Shown: positions 6,092 through 14,216 of the stretch, piece by piece
How positions within the stretch are numbered: the stretch's first letter is position 1
Layout of the letters: every line of letters starts with the position of its first letter
Assembly: GCA_945906715.1 (NCBI GenBank)
Contig: CAMDRK010000020.1
Span: 1-15,585, forward strand
Reading direction: 5' to 3'
DNA: 15,585 nt
Source of the DNA: Nitrospira lenta
Lineage (GTDB): Bacteria; Nitrospirota; Nitrospiria; Nitrospirales; Nitrospiraceae
Position numbers and translations under genes: made by a program
The notes under the pieces: generated by a model
What the model was told of the DNA's origin: nothing
Database searches by the model: none
What the model saw: only the letters and a program-made list of their open reading frames with translations

Positions 6092-6179
6092 CGCCCGGTA
6101 GTGCGGCTGCTCTGATTCTGGCTTATGTGTGCAGTAAATAGAACGTGATTTTCTTCAGAATGCATCAAGGAGGTATTTC

Positions 6180-8093
6180 ATGGGACGTGTAGCCGGGAAG
6201 AAGTTATTCTCAATCATGGCGCTTTGCGCGATGGTTGGCCTTCTCCTGCTCCCCATCGCCGTATCGCTTCCGTCACTGGCCATGGGCGCCGATGCGCCCG
6301 ATGCGGTGAAGAAGGATGGTGAGGCGAAAGTCGAAAAGGGGCGAGATGTCTATTATAAGACAGAGGGTATTGCGATCGGCGCCCCCGCTCCAAAGACTGT
6401 CGATGGCCCTCGGGACTATCCGCGGTACAACTTCGAGAGCCGCGTGTTGCTCTGGTTTGCAAACCAACAGCACCTCTACTACGGAAGTTTCGTGCTCGCA
6501 GTTCCGATCTTCTGTATGGTCATCGAGTTTATGGGGGTAGTGACGAAGGACAAGGCGATGGCCAAGCGGTATGACCAGCTCGCCTATGATTTTATCAAGA
6601 TCAGTCTGACGGCCTATTCATTGACTGCTATCCTAGGCGGTATTTTGATCTTTACATTCCTGACGCTCTATCCGGCATTTTTCGGTTATTTATCCGGTAT
6701 CTTCCGCCCGGTGATGCATATCTACGCCTTGATGTTTGTGGCGGAGAGCGGAACCCTCTACATCTATTATTACGGTTGGGACAAGATGAAGGAAGGGTTC
6801 CTCAAGTGGATTCACTTGAGCATGTCCGTGATCCTGAACGTGATCGGTACGTTGCTGATGTTCCTGGCGAATTCCTGGATCGGCTTCATGATGTCGCCGG
6901 CCGGCGTGGATGAGCAGGGCCGGTTCCTGGGAAACATCTGGCACGTCATCCATACCGCCCTCTGGAACCCGCTCAACGTGCATCGCATTTTAGGGAATAT
7001 GGCATTCGGCGGCGGTGTCGTCGCGGCCTATGCGGCCTATAAGTTCTTGGCCTCCAAGACAGATGAGGATCGCGCGCACTACGATTGGATGGGTTACATC
7101 GCCATGGCGCTCGGCGTGGCCTTCTTGATTCCCTTGCCATTTGCCGGCTACTGGCTGATGCGCGAGGTGTACGCCTATCGCCAACAGATGGGCATTACGC
7201 TCATGGGCGGCCTTCTGGCCTGGCTCTTTATTATTCAAGCCACCATGATCGGCATTCTCTTCTTGAGCACGAACTATTATCTCTGGCAGGCGCTTGGCCG
7301 TATGCGCGGTGCGGAGAAGTATCAACGGTACATCAAGTATCTCGTATTCGTTCTCTGCTGCGGTTATCTGGTCTTCATTACCCCCCACACGATCGTCATG
7401 ACTCCGGCTGAGCTCAAGGCGATGGGAGGCCAGCAGCATCCGGTGTTGGGAAACTATGGAGTCATGTCGGCCAAGAATGGTGGAATTAACGTCATTATTA
7501 CCACCACTATTCTTAGTTTCGTCTGGTATATGCGAGGCAATAAAGTCTCGACTGTATCCTGGTCGAAATTCGGCAACATCTTTATGGGCATCTTCTTTGG
7601 GTGCGCCTATGTGAACATCATATGGCTGGCGATCTACGGGTATTACATCCCGGCAAACGTGCGGGTAGGTCTGTCAGTGCCTCAAGTTGCCACCACACTA
7701 TCCTGTCTCTTCTTCATGTTTGCGCTGAACACCGCCATGATGAAGGGCGCCAAACAGATGGGGGCCATTGAGTGGGGCAAGATATCGGTTCGATCGCAAT
7801 ATGCGTTGATCATGCTTGCCACTGCCTTTACCTGGATGATGGGTCTGATGGGATATATCCGCTCTTCGGTTCGATTATTCTGGCATGTCAATGAGATCAT
7901 GCGTGATAACTCGCCGTGGGCCTATACGCATACAGTGGGTTTCGCGGCGAATATGATTTCATTCAATGTGCTGTTCTTCTGGGTGAGTATTCTATTCGTC
8001 TTCTGGCTGGGAAGCCTCGGGCTGAAGAAAGCGCCTGTTGAAGCGAAAGCAGGGGTTCCGGGTGCCGCACCGCAGCCGGCCGGGGGCCACTAA
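6180..8093 (+). CDS. cytochrome bd-like oxidase subunit I, paralog 2
   Basis: A 637-aa membrane protein, strongly similar along its length to the gene at 594. A perfect ribosome site AAGGAGGT (6167-6174) fixes ATG 6180. The N-terminus looks like a signal peptide or anchor (residues 8-35). CydA-like landmarks are H98, E189 in AES followed by YYYGWD, the LANSW block at 229-233, and H268 in NPLNVH. No GRQPW quinol motif is present. H212, H255, H258, H403, H420 and H569 are conserved with paralog 1; H180 is not (a proline there). About 14 membrane spans are likely, more than in typical CydA. The downstream genes are three cytochromes c, so the likely electron donor is a cytochrome c rather than quinol. 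I recall Nitrospira proteins described as bd-like oxidases proposed as the terminal oxidase; the assignment here rests on the motifs above. Confidence 0.88.
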   Translation: MGRVAGKKLFSIMALCAMVGLLLLPIAVSLPSLAMGADAPDAVKKDGEAKVEKGRDVYYKTEGIAIGAPAPKTVDGPRDYPRYNFESRVLLWFANQQHLYYGSFVLAVPIFCMVIEFMGVVTKDKAMAKRYDQLAYDFIKISLTAYSLTAILGGILIFTFLTLYPAFFGYLSGIFRPVMHIYALMFVAESGTLYIYYYGWDKMKEGFLKWIHLSMSVILNVIGTLLMFLANSWIGFMMSPAGVDEQGRFLGNIWHVIHTALWNPLNVHRILGNMAFGGGVVAAYAAYKFLASKTDEDRAHYDWMGYIAMALGVAFLIPLPFAGYWLMREVYAYRQQMGITLMGGLLAWLFIIQATMIGILFLSTNYYLWQALGRMRGAEKYQRYIKYLVFVLCCGYLVFITPHTIVMTPAELKAMGGQQHPVLGNYGVMSAKNGGINVIITTTILSFVWYMRGNKVSTVSWSKFGNIFMGIFFGCAYVNIIWLAIYGYYIPANVRVGLSVPQVATTLSCLFFMFALNTAMMKGAKQMGAIEWGKISVRSQYALIMLATAFTWMMGLMGYIRSSVRLFWHVNEIMRDNSPWAYTHTVGFAANMISFNVLFFWVSILFVFWLGSLGLKKAPVEAKAGVPGAAPQPAGGH

Positions 8094-8121
8094 TTATCTT
8101 TAGGATTTTGGTTGGGGAAGT

Positions 8122-8126
8122 GGAGG
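8122..8126 (+). promoter_or_regulatory. ribosome binding site deciding the cytochrome c start
   Basis: GGAGG lies 9 bases before ATG 8136. An upstream in-frame TTG at 8112 has no such site and would put this ribosome site inside the coding region, so 8136 is preferred. Confidence 0.6.
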
Positions 8127-8135
8127 CATGAAATC

Positions 8136-9485
8136 ATGACTCCCACCTACCAGAACTTCAGGGGGGGTACATCCGTGGGCGACTTAGTAAAGGAAGCTCT
8201 ATCGATAGGGTGGCCGCTATTCGCGCTTCTCGCCTGTCTCTTTGTCTATTCAGTGGTATCCGTCAAAGATGGCGCTGCGAAAAAGCGCGCATTGTTCAAG
8301 GTCTTTATCGGCACAATTTCCGCATTGTTGCTGATGCTGGCGATTGCGCACTATAAAGGGAGCTTCTACGAAGCGAACCGGATGCTTCCTGTTTCCTTAG
8401 TGCTCATCACCACAACCTGCTTTATGATGGGGATCTATTTCCCCAATCATGCGGCATTGTTCAAAATTGGTGGGTTCATGTTTTTTGTTGCTGCAGGTCT
8501 ATCGGGGTATGGGAATTGGTTACCGCAGGTCGAAGGTGGATTCCCTCCTGCAGAAGTGAAATTGGACTTTGCTTCTATGTCTGCCCAGCAACTTGCCGAT
8601 GAAGGTGAGAAAATCATTTTCGGTGGAATTGGAAAGAATAAAGAGCAAGGGGCAGTCGGTAAAGGCCAATGTCCACTCTGTCATGCGTTCCATGCGGGAA
8701 TGCTGGGTGAACGCGCGCCCAATTTGGTAGGTCTTCCAGCTCGAGCAGGCAAGGAGCGATTAGAGGATCCCAAATATAGCAAGGGGAAGGCAGCGGGCAG
8801 AGACTATGCCCAAAAAGAAGCGTTCCCTGGTGCTGGGACTGCTGAAAATGGTCAAGAATATATTGCAGAGTCCCATGCCTGTCCAAGCTGTTATGTCGTT
8901 GTAGGCTACGGTGTAAAGGGCAGTAACGATAAAGAAAGTCCGATGCCGTCTATTCACAAGCCACCGATCTCGTTAAGCCTTCCTGAATTGGCTGCCGTGG
9001 ATACCTGGTTGTATCTACGTGAAGGGGTTGATGCTCCGACATTCGAAGAGATCGTTAAGTCTTATGAGAAGTTCATTCCCGAGGCTGACCGGCCTAAGCA
9101 GCAGGAAGATAAGCCAGCAGGCGGGAGTGATCTGATGGCAGACGGCACCGAGACGGTAGATGTGATTTTTCAAAAAGCCCAGTGCGTGGCTTGCCATACG
9201 ATCCCCGGCATTCCAGGGGCGAAGGGAACGATCGGTCCTGCGCTTGAGGAGGGCACGAACGCTCTGCTTCGCATGAAGGATAAAGACTACAAGGGATCGG
9301 CAAAGACCGTTCCGGACTACATCATGGAATCGATCGTTACACCCAGTGCCTATGTGGTGAAGCCGTTCCCGGACAATACGATGCCAAAAATATTTGGCCA
9401 GAAGTTGAGCGCGGGAGCGATCAAAAAGATCGTCGACTATCTGTCGCAAGTGAAGACAGGTTCGCCGCCACCGAAGATTTCATAA
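8136..9485 (+). CDS. four-span membrane-bound diheme cytochrome c
   Basis: A 449-aa protein, probably anchored by four N-terminal spans (about residues 24-43, 54-72, 84-101 and 109-125) with a periplasmic C-terminal part. Heme c sites are CPLCH at 179-183 and CVACH at 350-354. Each is followed by a Met-containing loop that could supply the axial ligand: SPMP (M270) and TMPK (M416). In the second domain that loop is preceded by ESIVTPSAYVV. The first domain has ESHACPSCYVV at the same place, so CPSCY (249-253) is a variant of the PSAY loop and not a third heme site, although it adds two cysteines. The gene follows the oxidase by 42 bp and precedes another cytochrome c. It is likely an electron-donating partner of the oxidase; that is inferred from position. 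Confidence 0.85.
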   Translation: MTPTYQNFRGGTSVGDLVKEALSIGWPLFALLACLFVYSVVSVKDGAAKKRALFKVFIGTISALLLMLAIAHYKGSFYEANRMLPVSLVLITTTCFMMGIYFPNHAALFKIGGFMFFVAAGLSGYGNWLPQVEGGFPPAEVKLDFASMSAQQLADEGEKIIFGGIGKNKEQGAVGKGQCPLCHAFHAGMLGERAPNLVGLPARAGKERLEDPKYSKGKAAGRDYAQKEAFPGAGTAENGQEYIAESHACPSCYVVVGYGVKGSNDKESPMPSIHKPPISLSLPELAAVDTWLYLREGVDAPTFEEIVKSYEKFIPEADRPKQQEDKPAGGSDLMADGTETVDVIFQKAQCVACHTIPGIPGAKGTIGPALEEGTNALLRMKDKDYKGSAKTVPDYIMESIVTPSAYVVKPFPDNTMPKIFGQKLSAGAIKKIVDYLSQVKTGSPPPKIS

Positions 9486-9528
9486 TCTTGGTTATCTATT
9501 TCTTTTATCGAGTAAACGGAGTTCACCG

Positions 9529-10566
9529 ATGAAAGCATTAATGTTAGTCGCAGCGCTTATTGGAGCAGCTGGAATAGTTCTGCTTGCCGGAATGGTGGTG
9601 GGTATCGTTCCGTCAAATACTGTGCGCCTGATCGAAGGGTATATGCCGGTCCAAGTGATCGCAGAACTCACGCTATTCGTGGCGGGCTTTACAGGGCTCA
9701 GCTATATGATGGCGGCCATGGGAATGGTCTTCCCACGATTTTGGCAGGGGATTCTTTTTTGGGCATTCATTCTTCTCTATTTGAAGTTTCGCATCTATCC
9801 GCCAATTCCGTTCAGTGTCCGCGCCATGTATGGGACAGTTTCTCTCGTGGCCATCTTTATGTGGGTGTCTGCGAACGAAGAAGATTGGAATAAGTTCAAG
9901 CAGCCGATCATGAATGTCTTGGATGCCAAGACCGGAGGGAAAAGGCTGTTGCGTTACGCGTATCTGGTTATTCTTCCGATCTTGATCGGTGGGTTCTCAT
10001 ACAACTCGATGGTCCCAAAATCAGAGGAGCCGATCGAGTTACGGACGGTGCACCCTGCCCCGCCGGCCAGCACCAAGGTGCATGGGAAAACTTATACGCT
10101 GCAGACCTCACAGAATCCCTATCGGACCAATCTTGAAGGAAAGTACGATCAGGATTATAGCAACGCGATGACTGTGGAACAGGGGATGGGCCGCTTGATG
10201 AAGCCGAATGCTAACCCCTGGGATAAGGATGCTCAAGGGTACCTCAAGTATGTGCGTGAAGGCGGAGAGATTTTCTATCAGAATTGCCACTTCTGCCATG
10301 GCGATAACTTAAACGGACGCGGTCTCCATGCTTTTGCGTTCAATCCAATTCCGGCGAACTTCACCGATCCGGGTACGATTGCACAATTGCAAGAAACGTT
10401 CATCTTCTGGCGCGTATCCAAGGGAGGGATTGGCTTACCGAACGAAGGATTCCCCTGGGCATCCGTGATGCCACCTTGGGAGCAGCACCTGACTGTGGAC
10501 GAAATCTGGAAAGTCGTCCTGTTTGAATACTGGCATACGGGGTATTACCCCAGGACCTGGGACTAG
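9529..10566 (+). CDS. membrane-bound monoheme cytochrome c
   Basis: A 345-aa protein with about five hydrophobic spans (roughly residues 4-27, 42-66, 72-90, 99-115 and 142-160) and a C-terminal cytochrome c domain. It has a single heme site, CHFCH at 253-257, and a likely axial methionine M314 in SVMPPW. The stretch between the last span and the heme (160-240) is rich in Pro, Asn and Tyr and has no recognised domain. GGAG at 9518-9521 precedes ATG 9529. It lies 43 bp after the diheme cytochrome and 48 bp before the next one, so one operon is likely. The spans preceding the heme domain suggest a tight complex with the membrane-embedded oxidase, with the heme on the periplasmic face. Confidence 0.85.
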   Translation: MKALMLVAALIGAAGIVLLAGMVVGIVPSNTVRLIEGYMPVQVIAELTLFVAGFTGLSYMMAAMGMVFPRFWQGILFWAFILLYLKFRIYPPIPFSVRAMYGTVSLVAIFMWVSANEEDWNKFKQPIMNVLDAKTGGKRLLRYAYLVILPILIGGFSYNSMVPKSEEPIELRTVHPAPPASTKVHGKTYTLQTSQNPYRTNLEGKYDQDYSNAMTVEQGMGRLMKPNANPWDKDAQGYLKYVREGGEIFYQNCHFCHGDNLNGRGLHAFAFNPIPANFTDPGTIAQLQETFIFWRVSKGGIGLPNEGFPWASVMPPWEQHLTVDEIWKVVLFEYWHTGYYPRTWD

Positions 10567-10604
10567 AGTTCACTCAATTTACAGTCAACCTGGATTGACG
10601 ACAT

Positions 10605-10610
10605 GAGGGA
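10605..10610 (+). promoter_or_regulatory. ribosome binding site deciding the EB_dh cytochrome start
   Basis: GAGGGA lies 4 bases before ATG 10615. The alternative in-frame ATG at 10603 has no comparable site, and this motif would fall inside its own coding region. Confidence 0.45.
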
Positions 10611-10614
10611 AGCG

Positions 10615-12402
10615 ATGAAGAATTTGTTAGGTCTGAAGGCTGGAGTAGTCCTCACGACTGCCTTTGGAATTATCCTGGCCTCCGGGATCACAGCAGGATT
10701 GGCCTTTGCCGCAGATGCTGCACTTCCTGCGGGATTTAAGAAGGGCGATTTATCGCCTGAGCCTTCCGCGGACATGATCGAAGCAGGAAAGCGGGTCTAC
10801 TTCACCAAATGTGTCTGGTGTCACGGAGTCGATGGCGCTGGTGATGGGCCGGGTGCCGATCGTCTCTGGCCACGCCCCCGCAATTTCAACCAGGGAACAT
10901 TCAAAATCCGGCATACGGCCAGCGGTGAGTTGCCGTTGTTCGATGCCAAGAAGCCCGTCGCAGGCCAAAACGATCTGTTTGAGACAGTGACGCATGGTCT
11001 GCCTGGTTCCGCCATGCCTTCATGGGAAGGTATTCTGACGGAAGAGCAACGGCTGCAAGTGCTGTCATTCGTCACCACCCAACTGGTGAAAGATCGAAAG
11101 TTTACGGACAAGCAGTCAGAGAGCCAGACCATATTGCAGTTGGGCGACCTAAAGCCGATCCCTGCGACAGAAGAGAGCTTGAAAAAGGGAGCAGAGCTAA
11201 TAGTCGAGAAGAAGTGCGTTGAGTGTCACGGCGCTGATGGCCGTGGTGACGGCAATGCGTTCAATCTCAAAGACGATTGGGGCTTCTCAATACAGCCTGC
11301 CAACTGGCACAAGTGTTGGAATTTCAGAGGCAGCCGGCAAGATCCCTATAACGTCAAGAACATCTTCCGGACGTTTTCGACCGGAGTCAACGGCACTCCG
11401 ATGCCCTCGTTCGCCGACAATACCACTGTCGAAGAGCGCTGGCATATTGCGAACTTTGTGAACTCACTCTGTGAGCGTGAAGCAGATGGGACGCCCCTCT
11501 CGATCGATCAATTGACAGACAAGCCAAAGGTGAACTTTGTGTTGTCCTCAGGGGTGGTGCTCGAAGGAGGAGAGATTCCGGCAGATCCAGAACACGAACT
11601 GTGGCAGAAGCGGGCCAGACGGATTATCGCGATGGGCGGTCAGATCACCCACAAGCCCAGAAACTTCGTGAATCGGATCGACGATATCTGGATGAAATCG
11701 CTCTACAACGACAAGCACATCGCGTTTATGTTCCAGTGGGATGACCGGACGAAGAGCGTAGCCGAAGGGAAACTGCCCTGGGGGCCGACCCAAGTTAATA
11801 TCGATGTTAAGGAGCAGGATCCGAAGACCGGGGAAGAGGGTTCCATTGCCTTTCGTCAGAATAACTACACGGTTTACAACGATGCGGTCGCCATGGAAAC
11901 TGCCGTGAAGTGGAAGGATCTTCCCGCACCGATTAAGCCGCGGTATCTGTTCGGCAGCAACGAGCAGTTCCCGGTCGACATCATGAAATGGGAAGCCGAT
12001 GGGTCGCTCCGCGCCTTCAAGGGTACGGGATGGGATAAGGATTTTGAACAGCGGGACAACTACGAAGAGAGCAGCAAATTACTTTTCTCTGAGTGGAAAA
12101 ATGGCCGATGGACGGTGATCATTCAGCGGCCCTTGGGCAACAAGAAGGATCAGGATTACGATGAAGATACCTTCTTTGAAATGGGGCAATACATTCCCAC
12201 GGTGTTCTTTGCCTGGGACGGACATAATGGCGACGCAGGGAGGAAGATGGCCGTCTCGGCTTTCTACTATACATTCCTGGAGCCTCCGACACCCCGCGAA
12301 GCCTATATCTATCCGATTGTGATTGCGTTTGGTGTGGTCCTGCTGGAAGGTTGGGTCTTGACCAGACGATCGAACAAGCGGAAGGGAAAGACGACCCTCT
12401 AA
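10615..12402 (+). CDS. diheme cytochrome c fused to an EB_dh-type heme-b domain (NXR gamma-like)
   Basis: A 595-aa protein with an N-terminal signal peptide or anchor (to about residue 33). Two cytochrome c domains follow: CVWCH at 66-70 with axial candidate M134 (SAMPSW), and CVECH at 201-205 with M263 (TPMPSF). From about residue 325 to 556 there is a region resembling the heme-b-binding gamma subunit of type II DMSO-reductase-family enzymes (ethylbenzene dehydrogenase EB_dh; also NXR gamma candidates in Nitrospira): an ELW opening, MKSLYNDKHIAFMFQWDD, AVAMETAVKW and a WTVIIQRPL strand. One C-terminal span (563-582) and a basic tail anchor it. The heme-b ligands cannot be fixed by eye. It could carry electrons from nitrite oxidation to the oxidase encoded upstream. 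No alpha or beta NXR gene is in the window. It is the last gene before the terminator. Confidence 0.8.
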   Translation: MKNLLGLKAGVVLTTAFGIILASGITAGLAFAADAALPAGFKKGDLSPEPSADMIEAGKRVYFTKCVWCHGVDGAGDGPGADRLWPRPRNFNQGTFKIRHTASGELPLFDAKKPVAGQNDLFETVTHGLPGSAMPSWEGILTEEQRLQVLSFVTTQLVKDRKFTDKQSESQTILQLGDLKPIPATEESLKKGAELIVEKKCVECHGADGRGDGNAFNLKDDWGFSIQPANWHKCWNFRGSRQDPYNVKNIFRTFSTGVNGTPMPSFADNTTVEERWHIANFVNSLCEREADGTPLSIDQLTDKPKVNFVLSSGVVLEGGEIPADPEHELWQKRARRIIAMGGQITHKPRNFVNRIDDIWMKSLYNDKHIAFMFQWDDRTKSVAEGKLPWGPTQVNIDVKEQDPKTGEEGSIAFRQNNYTVYNDAVAMETAVKWKDLPAPIKPRYLFGSNEQFPVDIMKWEADGSLRAFKGTGWDKDFEQRDNYEESSKLLFSEWKNGRWTVIIQRPLGNKKDQDYDEDTFFEMGQYIPTVFFAWDGHNGDAGRKMAVSAFYYTFLEPPTPREAYIYPIVIAFGVVLLEGWVLTRRSNKRKGKTTL

Positions 12403-12434
12403 GGCTTGTTTGAACGGAAAGAGTCTGAAGCATC

Positions 12435-12471
12435 AAGAGGGGGTGGGGTGACCCACCCCCTCTTTCTTTTT
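12435..12471 (+). terminator. rho-independent terminator after the cytochrome operon
   Basis: A 13-pair stem (12435-12447 with 12452-12464), very G/C-rich, closes on a 4-base loop and is followed by a T-rich tract to 12471. It lies 33 bases after the cytochrome stop codon and separates the respiratory cluster from mobA. Confidence 0.9.
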
Positions 12472-12489
12472 AGCCGTCTGTATTGAGGA

Positions 12490-13107
12490 ATGATGGAGAT
12501 CGAAGTGAGCGGCGTTCTTCTTGCCGGTGGGAAAAGCCGCAGGATGGGTGAAGACAAACGGTATCTCGCCGTGGGGGAACAGACCCTCCTCGAACGAGGG
12601 CTGGAGGTGCTTCAGTCAATCTTTCAGGAGGTGTTGGTCGTCATTGCGCAGGACAGCCCTCCCCTTCGCATCGATGCCCGTGTGGTGCGGGATCTGGTGC
12701 CTGATTGCGGCAGCCTCGGAGGGCTGTACAGCGGGCTCATGCAGGCAACGACGCCCTATATATTCGTAGCCGCTTGCGACATGCCATTTCTCAATCAGGC
12801 GGTCATTGCCCAGTTCACGAGTCGAAGAGCCACTGCCGATATTGTAATAGCGAAACTCGACGGACGGTTACATCCGATGCATGCGTTGTTCAGTAAACGA
12901 TGTGTGCCTGCCTTGGAACAGATGATTCGAGCAAGGCAGCTCAAGATCCAAGAGATTGTGTCGCAATCGTCACTCCGAGTAGGCCATGTCACCGAGGCGG
13001 ACTTGCGCACCATCGATCCTTCCGGGCATTCTTTTTACAACGTAAATACAATGGCGGATCTTGAAGCGGCGCGGTCTCTGCTGCCCCGGATCCCTCCATC
13101 AGAGTAA
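12490..13107 (+). CDS. mobA: molybdenum cofactor guanylyltransferase MobA
   Basis: A 205-aa cytoplasmic protein that would transfer GMP from GTP to molybdopterin, forming the MGD cofactor. Family motifs: LAGGKSRRMGEDK at 11-23 (nucleotide-binding loop), the PDCGSLGGLYSGL block at 71-83, AACDMPF at 94-100 (metal-binding aspartate) and YNVNT at 183-187. The length is typical for MobA. Start ATG 12490 or ATG 12493; GAGGA at 12485-12489 abuts the first and is 3 bases from the second, so the later one may be used. It follows a strong terminator, so it has its own promoter or depends on read-through. A bis-MGD cofactor is what a molybdenum nitrite oxidoreductase needs, so proximity to respiratory genes may be functional. 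The next gene overlaps it by one base. Confidence 0.9.
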   Translation: MMEIEVSGVLLAGGKSRRMGEDKRYLAVGEQTLLERGLEVLQSIFQEVLVVIAQDSPPLRIDARVVRDLVPDCGSLGGLYSGLMQATTPYIFVAACDMPFLNQAVIAQFTSRRATADIVIAKLDGRLHPMHALFSKRCVPALEQMIRARQLKIQEIVSQSSLRVGHVTEADLRTIDPSGHSFYNVNTMADLEAARSLLPRIPPSE

Positions 13108-14159
13108 TGGTCCTGCCCACCATGCGCAAGACAATCGTAATGATCCATCCAGGCGGCCTTGGCGATGTGCTCTTGGCAGTCCCGGCCATGGTTCGTTTGC
13201 GGACCCGCTTCCCAGGCCATCGGCTGGTGCTCTGTGCAGAGGAGCAGATTGCAAAGTTGCTCCTTGCCTGCCGGATCGTTGACGCTTGGACATCTGTGCA
13301 GGGACGAAATTGTGCAGATCTGTTCGCCGGTGCAGACTTGGTTACGGGTCAGGTACGGGCCTGGCTGGAGGATTGCGACCTTGCCGTTGCTTGGACAGAG
13401 GATCTCGATGGCAAACTAAGTGAAACGCTCAAGGCAGTCGGTGCCCGTGAGGTGATCGCGAGGTCTCCATTTTCGGCTACGATTCGGGCGAAACATCAAC
13501 GTGACCGGTTTCTTGAAGCGATCAATGAGGCGCCGTCTGACGATGCAGGAGCTATTCTGTTGACGGTAACGGAACCGCTTTTCCGTCTCGGGCGAGTCTG
13601 TCTTGAAGCGGCAGGTTACTCAACCGAACAGTCTATAGTCGTCATCCATCCTGGGAGTGGGAGTATCCATAAGTGTGTGGCCTCTGAGACACTCGCGTCA
13701 GTCGTGGCTGCGGTTCAGATGTCCGGGGCGATCCCTGTGCTTCTTGAAGGGCCTGCAGATCAGGAGCCGGTCGATCGGCTTCTCCAACTATGTGGGGATC
13801 CACCGATCGTCTTGAAGGGACTCGATCTTCTGAGCGTCGCAGGGGTATTAGTCCAGGCACGCCTCTTTGTCGGTCAGGATTCCGGCATCACTCATCTGGC
13901 AGCGCTCATGGGAGTGCATACGGTGGCACTATTTGGGCCGACTGATCCCGATCGCTGGGCTCCTCAAGGCGCCCATGTTGCTGTGGTGCGGGGCGCACCC
14001 TGTCTCTGCAGTTCATGGAGCGACGTCAGCCGATGTCAGGAGAAACCTTGTCTCAAGATACAGCAGGGCGATCTTGTGGCACAGTGCGTAGTCCGCATCG
14101 AGGAGACAGCGGCAGGCAGAAAATCCTATCCGGCTGCCTTGTCACTGACTATCCTGTAA
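13107..14159 (+). CDS. family 9 glycosyltransferase (heptosyltransferase-like)
   Basis: A 350-aa protein of the ADP-heptose:LPS heptosyltransferase fold. HPGGLGDVLLAVPAM at 14-28 is the N-terminal GT9 signature. The second half has VVIHPGSGS at 178-186, GQDSGITHLAALMGVHTVALFGPTD at 257 onward (the sugar-nucleotide-binding region), and a late cysteine cluster (C299, C301, C310, C315) often seen in this family. It probably adds a sugar to lipopolysaccharide core or a similar glycan on the inner face of the membrane. The first ATG (13107) overlaps the mobA stop by one base (TAATG), a coupled start; ATG 13122 is an alternative. Exact substrate cannot be read from sequence, so no gene symbol is given. 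Confidence 0.85.
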   Translation: MVLPTMRKTIVMIHPGGLGDVLLAVPAMVRLRTRFPGHRLVLCAEEQIAKLLLACRIVDAWTSVQGRNCADLFAGADLVTGQVRAWLEDCDLAVAWTEDLDGKLSETLKAVGAREVIARSPFSATIRAKHQRDRFLEAINEAPSDDAGAILLTVTEPLFRLGRVCLEAAGYSTEQSIVVIHPGSGSIHKCVASETLASVVAAVQMSGAIPVLLEGPADQEPVDRLLQLCGDPPIVLKGLDLLSVAGVLVQARLFVGQDSGITHLAALMGVHTVALFGPTDPDRWAPQGAHVAVVRGAPCLCSSWSDVSRCQEKPCLKIQQGDLVAQCVVRIEETAAGRKSYPAALSLTIL

Positions 14160-14203
14160 TGCTAGAGTGACCAGTTCATTTTCCCTTTCATTGGTAAGGA
14201 CTT

Positions 14204-14208
14204 AGGAG
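14204..14208 (+). promoter_or_regulatory. ribosome binding site deciding the argS TTG start
   Basis: AGGAG lies 8 bases before TTG 14217. No ATG or GTG nearby in frame gives a complete N-terminal domain with a ribosome site, so TTG is chosen. Confidence 0.6.
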
Positions 14209-14216
14209 CTATTTTC

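Noticed and set aside
5741..6121. Direct repeat CTGATTCTGG at 5741-5750 and 6112-6121, ahead of the small genes and ahead of the oxidase
   Set aside because: Ten bases shared in AT/GC-mixed leader DNA is weak evidence for a regulatory site, and no dyad or spacing rule supports it.
8880..8894. CPSCY as a degenerate third heme c site
   Set aside because: Comparison with the second domain places it at the PSAY loop before the axial Met, not at a heme attachment site.
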